Positions 1 through 8,971 of a stretch of 64,000 nt of DNA are shown in pieces. The notes beneath the pieces were generated by a model. That model did no database searches. It saw only the letters and a program-made list of their open reading frames with translations, and had not been told where the DNA came from. This DNA is from Picochlorum sp. 'celeri'. Lineage: Eukaryota; Chlorophyta; Trebouxiophyceae. Each line of letters opens with the position of its first letter. Position 1 is the first letter of the stretch. The position numbers and the translations under genes were made by a program. The stretch lies in NCBI GenBank assembly GCA_010909725.1, contig JAACMV010000023.1, forward strand, positions 186,001-250,000, read 5' to 3'.

Positions 1-1420
1 TTGCATGATGATGTCACGGGAGAAGGTGACCTGGTCAGTAATTCACTCTTGGTGGACGGAATCACACATCAAGAGGTGATGAATTTCTGTGCATCGATTC
101 AGGGTATGGAGAGCGCCGACGATGCACGACGTGTCATGGATAGATCAATAGCAATGTTAGAGTCGAGAGCCACTCGCGGTGAGGGTGCCCTTGGGGCATG
201 CTTTTTGAATATGGTCGATGTAGAGTTAGCCCTGGAGGATCCTGAAGGTCCTTCAGAATGGCCAATTTTGTCCATCATGGCATTTTCATATAAAAATATG
301 ACAAAAATTCGCAAGATGGCTCTTGGCATTCTTGAATGGATGGACAAGGATGGAGAAGTCAGCCAAGCTGATGGTGTATCCAGGCGTCCAGCGAGTCCTT
401 TTGTTCAAGATGATGATCTGTCTCCAGCATCTTCCGATTGTCCAGGACTACCATGGGGCTTGAGTCGGTTGGATCAATACCTCTTGCCTCTGGATATGTT
501 GTACAATGTCTCCTCAAATGGATCTTCTGTGCATGTGTACGTGTTTTTTTTTTGAATTCGTTCGCATGACATTGGCTTGCCTAATTTTTTCTACTAAACG
601 CCGAGACATATTGAAAGTGACGTCATGTGTCTATTGATGCAGATATGTTGTTGATTCTGGTGTGTCACCACATGCTGATTTTGGCAATCGCTTGGGACAG
701 GGCGTGAACTGTGTATCAGGGACATGTGCTTTGGGCAATAGTCTAGATGACACAGGCCATGGAACACACGTCGCAGCGACGATTGCTGGATCTTGTTTTG
801 GTGTTGCCAAAGGAGCAATCATTAACCCAGTGAAAGTGTTTGGACCAGCCGGGACAGGAACTTACAACTCTGTCATCCAGGGAATTCAATGGGCAGTCAT
901 GACAACAAGGGTGAACAAATGGCCTGCCGTCATCAATCTAAGCCTCAGTGGGACCAAGAGTACTCCACTGAACATCGCCGTGAGAACAGCCACAGAAAAA
1001 GGCTTGACAGTCGTTACAGCATCTGGTAATGATTACTTTACAAATGCGTGCACCAAGAGTCCTGCAAGCAGTGAGTTTGCCATCTCTACTGCCGCCTCAA
1101 ATCGCGATGATCTTGCCAGTTCATTCTCAAATATTGGACCGTGTGTCTCCATGTGGGCGCCAGGAGAAGATATAGCCTCCGCAGATGCATCTAATCTGGA
1201 CGGAGGTTGGACAGTGAAATCAGGAACGAGCATGGCTGCACCACATGTGTCTGGAGCTGCAGCCCTGTACCTGGGATATAATACCTCTGCGTCGCCGTTG
1301 CAGGTCCGAGATGTCCTATTTCACGCATCCGTCTCGAGAAACCTCGCACCAGATACATCCAAGAGACTTCTCACCGTCTTGTTTGAAGATGAAAAAGCAT
1401 TCTTGCAACAGGAGATGTAG
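1..1420 (+). CDS. Subtilisin-like serine protease (S8), 5' truncated
   Basis: Subtilase endopeptidase. Two exons are visible: 1-536 and 643-1420. The intron (537-642, GTACGT to GATGCAG) joins SSVHV to YVVDSGV, the normal subtilase Asp-box. All catalytic parts are present: Asp in VVDSGV, His in DDTGHGTHVAA, oxyanion Asn in TASGND, and Ser in SGTSMAAPH. The segment PWGLSRLDQ just before the Asp-box is the usual start of the mature enzyme, so the sequence before it is probably an inhibitory propeptide, although I do not recognise it. The frame is open to base 1 and there is no signal peptide, so the true start lies outside the window. The arrangement resembles proteinase-K-type enzymes. The stop codon is 11 bp from the stop of the convergent TRP-like gene. 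Substrate and location are unknown; secretion is likely for the family. Confidence 0.93.
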
Positions 1421-1431
1421 GAATGTTCTTT

Positions 1432-3009
1432 CTATGATGAAGCTGGGAGGCGTTCCATGACGAGTCTTCGCAACTCTTGCAACTCATTTTGAATCTCTCT
1501 CAGCGTCTCGTCATGTATACTACTAGGTGACTGAGCATCAGCCGAGCTCAACTCTTCGCCAATTCTCATGGGCCACAATGCATCCCTGGTTGCAGTATCC
1601 AATTTATCAGGATCAACTCTCAGGACATGCAAATAAGGCGGATTACAATCCAACCTCCGATACACCCACATCGGAATAGTCCTTTCTAATTCATCAATCA
1701 CAATAGCTCTGTTCAAAAGACTGCGCAAATTCTCATGCGCCGTCACTGAATCTAATGAATTTGTCATCAGACTGATCAGCAAATTAATAAGAACCATGCC
1801 CATAATAAAGGCAAATGACACGCCCAATATACATGCCATGATTGGATTCTTCGTGTCTTTATATAATTCAGCGAGTTCTGGACCGTCAAAGCTCCACGCC
1901 ACGACTTGCACAAACGCTTTAGACAGACTAGAGAATTCATCATGTGCCTTTTGATCTTCTGGATCTCGAAACAGCACATGAAATGACACCGCATATCCGG
2001 TGATAATAATGATTAAAAATAGGATGTAATACCTCACATCGCTTAGAACTGCTTTCAAATCATCCACAAAACTGAACCGAGTGTTTGGGAATACTCGTGA
2101 AAAGTACTGCAGCCTAAAGAGCAACAGTATTGCCAGGACAGCAGCAGCCATACTGATCCCGCCACTCTGTAGCTGCAATCGACATGTGTGACATACAATA
2201 ATATATATCTGAATGCAGTACGTTGTCGTGTCCAAAAGATTCCAGGCCGACAACCAGCGCCGCACTCCGTAGGATATCAACGACTCCCTCTCAATGATCA
2301 AGAATGGAATCATTCCCACCGTGGCCCCAATATTTGAGCACACAGCAATCTTTCCAGCAGTCGTTTGCAGAACCTCACGCAAAGACATTAAAACATCCTC
2401 ATCTTGAAACGCAATGGTGAAACTATAAAAGCTCACCAGCCAGAGCAGATAGAGAAACAATTCAACCAACAAGAGCCTTCTTGCAAACCGAGTCCACTTG
2501 TAATCAATCACACCTTGCACAGCTGGCAGCGCAAATGTCTTAAAACTACACCCATTCTCCATCCACAAGGTTACAACTCGATGCAACAAACCATCCCGTT
2601 CGCAAGGATATTTTATGGCGAGTACATAGGCAAGCACTTCCATACCGGGAGTCTTCAACGTAGCGCCTCTGCGGCGCCTCGAGTACCCGACCCGTCTCCT
2701 CCCATCCATCGTAGAGTAGGGTTTGGACTCTAATTCTTTTTTCCATGCCTGGCTATAGTCTAGAAAAGGCGTATTCGCTCCCATTGTCACAATGGAGTCA
2801 TCCTCGATTCGACTGAGAACGAGTTCTTCGTCTACTCGGAATTCCTGCACCTTTGTCACCCCTTGTCGTGATATATACTCTATGGGGTTGGGATGTTCTG
2901 CTACAATATCATCAATGGTGGCCTCGAAGCTCCTTGGACTGGAACGCTCCTCCAAACGATCCCACATGGCATCCTCTTCCTCGTGTAATAAAAGCGGCGT
3001 TGCAGCCAT
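1432..3009 (-). CDS. TRP-like six-transmembrane cation channel
   Basis: Single-exon protein of 525 aa. The N-terminal 175 residues are cytosolic and charged, with an Arg-rich patch near residues 104-114. Hydrophobic segments lie near 178-201, 221-239, 258-275, 284-302, 326-347 and 388-415. A pore-like re-entrant stretch (FVQVVAWSFDGPEL, about 366-379) sits between the fifth and sixth, which is the ion_trans layout of TRPV/TRPA-type and polycystin-related channels. The last helix runs into NLLISLMTNSLD, like the TRP-domain entry. The tail ends with a short coiled coil (about 498-518). No clear ankyrin repeats are seen in the N-terminus, so subfamily assignment is uncertain. In flagellated algae such channels often act in mechanosensing or Ca signalling; that role here is inference. 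Confidence 0.8.
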   Translation of the reverse strand: MAATPLLLHEEEDAMWDRLEERSSPRSFEATIDDIVAEHPNPIEYISRQGVTKVQEFRVDEELVLSRIEDDSIVTMGANTPFLDYSQAWKKELESKPYSTMDGRRRVGYSRRRRGATLKTPGMEVLAYVLAIKYPCERDGLLHRVVTLWMENGCSFKTFALPAVQGVIDYKWTRFARRLLLVELFLYLLWLVSFYSFTIAFQDEDVLMSLREVLQTTAGKIAVCSNIGATVGMIPFLIIERESLISYGVRRWLSAWNLLDTTTYCIQIYIIVCHTCRLQLQSGGISMAAAVLAILLLFRLQYFSRVFPNTRFSFVDDLKAVLSDVRYYILFLIIIITGYAVSFHVLFRDPEDQKAHDEFSSLSKAFVQVVAWSFDGPELAELYKDTKNPIMACILGVSFAFIMGMVLINLLISLMTNSLDSVTAHENLRSLLNRAIVIDELERTIPMWVYRRLDCNPPYLHVLRVDPDKLDTATRDALWPMRIGEELSSADAQSPSSIHDETLREIQNELQELRRLVMERLPASS

Positions 3010-3731
3010 TTTTGCTTTTTTTTACCTATTTCTAATGTTATATCAAAACTTGAATGCTACAATATGTCTGATTTGTTTCGGTATCAAACAGAATTCGTTC
3101 ATTCAGTACAACAAAAGGTACGTTGGGAACTCCTGGTACTGCAGAATCACGAGCTCCAGTTGATCAGCATTGCATCATCAAGTTGGCGTGGCCGAGCGAT
3201 TCGATGCATGATCACATCTGCGATCGAATGAGCATTGATGAACTCTGCCCTGGATTTCAGAGACTTTCTGCACACTAATTGTGGTGACAGTGCCCGTCAA
3301 TGCCCAATGGGGTACAGCCCAGCGTCACAGATGCCAGCCTGCAAACAGGTGCTTGCCCCATCTTAAACTCCCGTTGCAAAGCTGCAGCATATAGCAGACG
3401 CGCGACAAAACACGCACTAGTGGCTAAGTAAGTACCTACACATGTGGGCCTTGTTTCGGAAACATGCAGCTGCACCAGGTTGGATGTGCAGCGCTTCAGG
3501 GCAATGAAGTTGGCGGTTGGTCAACGCCAGCAGATCGCAGTCAATCGTGCTCGTACCTGCAGGGAAGCTTCGCAGATTCGGCGTTCAAAAGAGATGCGTC
3601 TCGATTTCGCCGCCTCACAAATAATTGTAAAATTCTTATTCGAAATATTTGTGTATCACTAGCGTTGCTTGTGATCACACCGTCGATTGAATTCATTTGA
3701 AAAGTCTCAAGTGCTTTGAGGCCCGGCGACG
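3010..3731. other. Intergenic, divergent promoter region
   Basis: This 722 bp stretch separates the start codons of two divergent genes. It holds T-rich and mixed sequence, presumably the two promoters and 5' UTRs. A stretch near 3190 resembles a tRNA A-box, but no B-box or cloverleaf follows. The short open frames here show no protein-like composition. No RNA gene could be supported. Confidence 0.5.
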
Positions 3732-5881
3732 ATGAAGGTCCTGTGCTCTTTTCTGCTCCTTGCAACGCTGGCGTTGACCGCCGTTGCAAAGTCTACAGAC
3801 GGCGTGGCCCCTGCTCCAGCAGAGGATCGATTTATACTCCCAAAAGGTGCGCGTGTATGGTGTGCCTGACGCATACGGAGATTGTGACGTGAACCTACAA
3901 GCCGCAACTGCTGCTCTCCCAAGGGCATCAATCCACCATCTATAGTGATGCTGCTGCATTCCGATCCAACACATGATCTTCATGATTCATTACTGACCGC
4001 ATATGTGCAGATCTTCCTGATGGAATTGCTTGTGAGGATGACAGCCCTTGCACAAACGAGAAGCCATACTGCCTCAAGGCCAAGTTGAAGAAGGAGGGCG
4101 TGTGTGTGTACGTTGACTTGGTTTTGTTGTTGATACATCTACTGGCTGCACTGGTGTCTGAAGCAGTGAAGATGATGTGTTGCGTTGTGCTCTTACATGC
4201 TCTTACATGATGCAGGCAATGCCGTACAACCTTGGACTGTGTTCCTGCCCAGGTGTGCAACAAGGAGACGTACAGGTGTGAGAGGAACATCTACCTGTAC
4301 ACATTGGACTCTGCCGACTGGGATGAAGACTTTTCTTCGTCTGCTACCATTCGTACTGGAGATGCTGTGGACACTGCCGGGTTCATCACCATTGAGGTTG
4401 GCACCAGCGGCTCTGGAGACGGCAGTGACCTCACCCTGTTGGCTGGAGACGTTGATCCGGCCAATGGTGCATTGGGGGATGGAGGAGACGTCATCATCCA
4501 GTCAGGATCGAGCTCCACTGCGTCCAGCGGGGGCGTATCCATCAGCTCGGACGCATCCGTCAGTTCTGGAGGCATCTCCATGCAGACTGGAAAAGCGTCT
4601 GGGGGCGACTCTGGGCCTATCGATATTACTTCTGGCGATGCAACCGTCTCTGCTGGTGACATCACCATCCAGGTCGGCACCAGCGGCGATGGCGATGGCG
4701 GTGACCTCATCCTGTCCGCTGGAGATGTCGACATTGTGGAAAGTCGTGCCATGGGCGACGGAGGAGACGTCATCATCCAGTCTGGGTCCAGTGCCAGTGG
4801 GTCGAGCGGTAGTGTGTCCATCAGCTCCGAAGTGTCAGCAAGCACAGGAGCCGTATCTGTGCAGACCGGGGCTGCATCCACTGGTGACTCTGGCCCTCTT
4901 GAGCTGACGACCGGAGATGCTGAAGGATCTTCCGGAGATATTGTGGTCGCTGCTGGTGGTGCGACGTCCGGAAGCGGTGGTGGGGTAGAAATTGCGGGTG
5001 GACAGACCGATTCTGCAAATGAACCCGGAGGCGCCGTCAATATCTTGGGTGGCAATGCGCCCAACAACGACGGTGGATTTGTATTTATCCAAGGCGGGGC
5101 TGGGAAGGCTGGCGGCAGTGTTTTCATCAACGGAGGGGGCCCTGATGGTCGAGTGATTATTGGACCAACCACCGATGAGATCAGCATTGGGAATCAGGAC
5201 GCTGAGATTGCTGTCACTGGAGCGGTCACCTTGGATGGATCTTTCAAGTTTCCCAGTGATACAGGCGTGACGCTCTTTGGTATTTACAAGGGGTCCTCTG
5301 AAGCAACAGCTATTGATGCTGATGCAACTCTAACTATTGAGGTTCCAGTCCCTGGCACTGCTTCAGGTGACATTGCAACGTGCTCTGTGACACCAACGGA
5401 TGCTCAAGTCGGCTTCGATTACATTCAGGTCGGAGATGGCCAGGTGACTGTCCAGGCGAGAAACTATGGGGACCAGACTGACATTGTTGTCTCTTGCCTG
5501 GTGCACGATGTCACTGACCCACGAAATCAGTGTACAAACTTTGATCCGTCTCAAGGCGTATGCAATGGAATAAACAGATGCTCGGACGATTGTCCATCAG
5601 GGTCAGGGGTACCAGGTGCTTGTTTCAGTACCACGGAGGGGTACAATGTTTGCAAACGATCTCAGTCTTGTTCTTCGGGACAAGTGTGCACTTCTTCTTC
5701 TACTTGTCCCAAAAACCAAGTTTGCGTTCTGAGCTGCTGCGACACGTCGGGAGCCACGGGTCTTTGTAACGATCTTGCCAATACTTGCGATCAAAGCGTG
5801 TTTGGAATTACTATATATGCAGTGTCCCCTGATGACCAGTCAGTCGAAAGTATTCCTGAGTTTGACACTCTTCTATCCTAG
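3732..5881 (+). CDS. Secreted Gly/Ser/Asp-rich repeat protein with Cys-rich C-terminus
   Basis: Three exons: 3732-3846, 4011-4107 and 4216-5881, giving 625 aa. Introns are 3847-4010 (GTGCGC...GTGCAG) and 4108-4215 (GTACGT...GATGCAG). Both splices keep the frame and link Cys-rich sequence. The start gives a clear signal peptide (MKVLCSFLLLATLALTAVA). A small Cys-rich module follows, encoded across exons 2 and 3. Then comes a long region of short strands separated by G/S/D turns (pattern GDVIIQSGS, GDITIQVGT), including two copies of a roughly 92-residue unit at 4382-4657 and 4658-4933. A non-repetitive beta-rich part follows, then a second Cys-rich region (about residues 475-590). The pattern suggests a stacked-beta fibre or beta-helix on the cell surface or in the wall. 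The family is not recognised and no enzymatic motif is seen. Confidence 0.85.
4382..4933 (+). repeat. In-gene tandem repeat, two units of 276 bp
   Basis: Two head-to-tail copies of a 92-codon unit within the secreted repeat protein. Both contain a TI-VGTSG start, a GDGGDVIIQSGS centre and a SGP---T-GDA end. Differences are scattered, so the duplication is not recent. Confidence 0.8.
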
Positions 5882-6213
5882 TTATCATTGCTGTCTGCAT
5901 GGTGCACGATTTTACGATTTGAAGTCATGATCAACGGATTGGATGAAGGTACAAAGAAGACAGTCGCCTTCCTGTCGTGAATCAAGGCATTTTTTGCCAC
6001 TCCCGAGGATGTATGACTTGTGCAATCTGCCACTTACATAGCAAAGCAACTTAAAATTATGATGCTGAATACGTAGGCTCGGGTCACCAAAAACTGGAGT
6101 TGGGCCACACAATCATTGAATGTCCTTGTGTTGTGCAGAAGTTGCAACTATTTTGGTTCATACTATTGTCTATATAAAACCGAAAAACATGTAAATAATA
6201 TATATAATAAGCA
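5882..6213. other. Intergenic, convergent 3' regions
   Basis: This 332 bp segment lies between the stops of two convergent genes. On the minus strand a TGTAA element (6034-6038 region) could serve as poly(A) signal for the phosphatase gene. Nothing else is recognised. Confidence 0.5.
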
Positions 6214-7896
6214 TCAGCATTGCATCATCATATTTGCATGGACAAGATCATCTGCAAGCGACTCAATATCTCTCTGAGCAGCTCGTCTCATGTCATCGGC
6301 TGTAGGTGCATCAATGGACTCTTTTCTCGAGTCCAAAGACTGCCTGTGAGGCAGCTGAGATAAAGAGCCTCCACTACCCTGCATGGCCATCCTCACAGAT
6401 TTGGGCGAGTCTATGGATGGTTCCTTCTTCATATCAAATCCCGTTGCAGCTGCTGACGATCCTAACACATATTCTACAGTAATCTGTCTCCATAATAGTT
6501 CTCCTTGCTTGGCACACCGATCTTGGAGGTATGATAGGGCATCAGGAGACTCCATGGGAGTTCGCTGCATGGCACCAAGGATGGCTGTGGAAAATGACAG
6601 TGCTGCTTGCCACGCAAACGTTCCGAGTTCTCCACACGTGGCTTCCCAGTATTCAGATGATTTATCAGTGATACATTGCATCACAGATCCAGTATCAGCA
6701 GGTCCACCGTCGGACGGAGAGTATTCCTCTACAAGCAGGACAGAGGATCGATACGGCTCTTCATAGGTATCTGGAGAATCATCTATACATATAAAAGGCG
6801 CCGCCAGATGCGTTTCCGCATACTGATCATGCACGGTCGAGCACGATAAAGCAATCAACGCCGTCTTATGAGCAGCCTTGGCCAACGTATCGGGATAGGT
6901 ACTCGACACACGGGCATGCCACGCATCCCTGGGAATGATTCTGGACCCTGGGTCGAGCCCTTGCCAGATCAACTCGACATACTCCTTCTTCCCTTTCGAA
7001 CACAAGAACACCAAATATTTATCTAAATTATCCAAAAGATGTGCTCTAAACATTCCCCAGCCTCGCCGGACACGAACACGATACCTCCACTCGACACCCG
7101 ACCTGGTCCATGCCATGACAAACACACGATCCTGCCTCGCATCAGCATCCTCAGACCCAGGCACATGCGCAAACCTTGCCTCAAGCTTCTGACCCGTCGA
7201 TGTCTCCACTTCTGTTCTAATCCATTGCAAATCACCATCATCAATAGTATCACCTTCGTCCAACGTCGCATCCACCAGGGTATTGTCCAGATCCAGCACA
7301 ACTGCCACCTGCTTATCCCGCCGGAGCGCCTCACACAGCTCCACTGCCTTGACATTCGTCGCATACACTAAAAAGTACAGAGAATCCTTCGCAGCGACAT
7401 CTGGATTTCTAGGAACAAGAACCACATCCACATCCCTCGTTCGACTCACGAGGGTCAACCCCTCATCATGACACAACCGGCACAGCTCCAGCAACTGCCC
7501 ACTATGCAACTCTTCCCCTGGGATACGACCCACCAGAGCATCAGGCCCTCTATTATTCATCAGATTCTGCACCCCCAACGCAGGAAGACTAATTTTACGC
7601 AGCTCAAAACCCTCCAAAATCTGCCTAATCACCGGATGCGTCGCTGTCGAAAAATACAGGCGAGCAACAATGCCTCGAGGCATGTCCTCATCCTGCTCCT
7701 CCACCTGGGTGCCAGAATGACGACGATACGCCCCTTCCGCCGCAGAACTCAGCACCAATCTACAGTTCCCCCAAGGAACAGATCCCTGATTACCTCCACT
7801 CATAGGAGACGGAGGCCTGTGCGATGACTCGGCAATAATCCTCGACAATTGCTGCCGAGAATCGGACAGACTCCGTTGCAAATGTCGCGAAGACAT
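6214..7896 (-). CDS. FCP1/CPL-like HAD phosphatase (RNA polymerase II CTD phosphatase-like)
   Basis: Single exon, 560 aa. The catalytic HAD loop is VAVVLDLDNTLVDAT (about residues 196-210), carrying the DxDxT motif of FCP1/SCP phosphatases, in which the first Asp forms the phospho-enzyme. Further on are VRRGWGMFRAHLLDN, FLCSKGKKEYVELIW.GLDP and FICIDDSPDTYEE, matching the FCPH-domain order, with a late Asp pair for Mg. No BRCT domain is present. The C-terminus is Ser-rich and low in complexity, so the protein is closer in layout to plant CPL-type than to animal FCP1. Expected role: dephosphorylation of Ser residues in the Pol II C-terminal repeat in the nucleus. The assignment rests on motif order; the exact subfamily is uncertain. 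Confidence 0.8.
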   Translation of the reverse strand: MSSRHLQRSLSDSRQQLSRIIAESSHRPPSPMSGGNQGSVPWGNCRLVLSSAAEGAYRRHSGTQVEEQDEDMPRGIVARLYFSTATHPVIRQILEGFELRKISLPALGVQNLMNNRGPDALVGRIPGEELHSGQLLELCRLCHDEGLTLVSRTRDVDVVLVPRNPDVAAKDSLYFLVYATNVKAVELCEALRRDKQVAVVLDLDNTLVDATLDEGDTIDDGDLQWIRTEVETSTGQKLEARFAHVPGSEDADARQDRVFVMAWTRSGVEWRYRVRVRRGWGMFRAHLLDNLDKYLVFLCSKGKKEYVELIWQGLDPGSRIIPRDAWHARVSSTYPDTLAKAAHKTALIALSCSTVHDQYAETHLAAPFICIDDSPDTYEEPYRSSVLLVEEYSPSDGGPADTGSVMQCITDKSSEYWEATCGELGTFAWQAALSFSTAILGAMQRTPMESPDALSYLQDRCAKQGELLWRQITVEYVLGSSAAATGFDMKKEPSIDSPKSVRMAMQGSGGSLSQLPHRQSLDSRKESIDAPTADDMRRAAQRDIESLADDLVHANMMMQC

Positions 7897-8360
7897 GTGT
7901 GCAATAGTCTACACGAGGACGCCTTGTTTCGAATCGACACCGCCTACAAATAGATATTAATACACAACTATGCTATAGAAGACCGTAAGACAACGTGGGT
8001 CTCCTGCTCCCAGAAGTACGCTGAGAATATAAGTCTCTTCTGGAAACTGGGGACAGTTTGCCACTGTTGGTTATCTACTCGCGTTGATATTCAGAACCAT
8101 TCTCTTGCATACGTAAGGATTTATTACTCAAGTAATAGTTCTGAGAGCGCCTATGTTTTCTTCTCTAGTATCACAAGATTCTTCCTGGGGATCTTTTGGT
8201 ATACCAACTACGTAGTACCGAGAGATCTCTCGAGAGAGCTCTCTGCATGCAGCATGATACCATTCGAATCGAACAAGGACAAGCGCCACGCAGATTCCAC
8301 ACAACGATTGAATGAATCCAAAAATCACATCCAAGGAAGGCATACGTTCTGATTGACCCT
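7897..8360. other. Intergenic between the phosphatase start and PEX4 start
   Basis: This 464 bp stretch holds the divergent promoters of the phosphatase and PEX4, and a possible small membrane-protein ORF described separately. A dense cluster of perfect palindromes lies at 8220-8251. Confidence 0.5.
8128..8343 (-). CDS. Possible small single-pass membrane protein
   Basis: ATG-started frame of 71 codons directly upstream of PEX4 on the opposite strand, with start codons only 17 bp apart. The first 25 residues include a hydrophobic helix (about residues 6-24). A charged region and an acidic, polar tail follow. The codon choice looks coding-like, but I know no homologue, and the region could simply be PEX4 promoter. 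The GAGA-type palindromes at 8220-8251 fall inside it. Confidence 0.35.
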   Translation of the reverse strand: MPSLDVIFGFIQSLCGICVALVLVRFEWYHAACRELSREISRYYVVGIPKDPQEESCDTREENIGALRTIT

Positions 8361-8822
8361 ATGGCGTCGAGCAAGACGAGGTTGTTGAAGGAATTAAAAT
8401 CATGTACACAGCAGTCTCACAAGGATATCGGTGTCTTGGAATTATTGCCTGATGAGAGGAATATGTATGAATGGTTTGCTATACTTGAAGGTCCAGCGGA
8501 AACGCCGTATCATGGAGGTCGGTTTCGAGTGAAATTCGTGGTTCCTCCGACGTACCCCATGGCACCTCCGCAGGCGTCTTTTTTGACGACGATATTTCAT
8601 CCGAATGTGCATTTTAAGACTGGTGAGATATGTTTGGATATATTGAAGAATGCGTGGAGTCCGGCGTGGACGTTGTTGTCTGTGTGTCAGGCTATTGTGG
8701 CTCTGTTGCACGAGCCAGCTGCTGATAGTCCTTTGAATTGTGATGCTGGGAATTTGCTTCGGGCGGGTGATATGCGGGCATATAATGGGTTGGCTCGGAT
8801 GTATACGATCGAGTATGCGTAA
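8361..8822 (+). CDS. PEX4: Ubiquitin-conjugating enzyme, plant-type PEX4
   Basis: A 153-aa E2 enzyme. It has the UBC core with the HPN motif (residues 80-82) and active cysteine Cys91 in KTGEICLDIL. The stretch HPNVHFKTGEICLDILKNAW and the later DSPLNCDAGNLLR.GD are the hallmarks of plant PEX4 (UBC21) rather than of general-purpose E2s. PEX4 sits on the peroxisome surface, tethered by PEX22, and mono-ubiquitinates the PTS1 receptor PEX5 so that it can be recycled after matrix protein import. There is no intron and the length is normal for the family. PEX22 is not seen in the window. Confidence 0.92.
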   Translation: MASSKTRLLKELKSCTQQSHKDIGVLELLPDERNMYEWFAILEGPAETPYHGGRFRVKFVVPPTYPMAPPQASFLTTIFHPNVHFKTGEICLDILKNAWSPAWTLLSVCQAIVALLHEPAADSPLNCDAGNLLRAGDMRAYNGLARMYTIEYA

Positions 8823-8971
8823 GCATATACCAATAGACGGGGTGGTTGGAGTGCGAGTACAAGCAACTCAATACTATGGGATAGGACATGTACTTGTGTG
8901 TACAAGAGTAGTACTAGTATATGCCGTGATGGTGTGTGTACCATTCATGCGAGCAGCAGTTACATACATAT

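Noticed and set aside
3180..3270. tRNA-like A-box (GTGGCCGAGCGATT)
   Set aside because: No B-box (GGTTCGANTCC), no acceptor stem and no cloverleaf could be drawn.
4291..5187. Minus-strand Pro/Ser-rich frame opposite the repeat protein
   Set aside because: It is the complement of Gly/Ser/Asp-rich codons. The plus strand has a signal peptide, clean introns and repeats.
3732..5881. Integrated viral fibre gene
   Set aside because: It has two host-type introns and a signal peptide, and no other viral gene is nearby.
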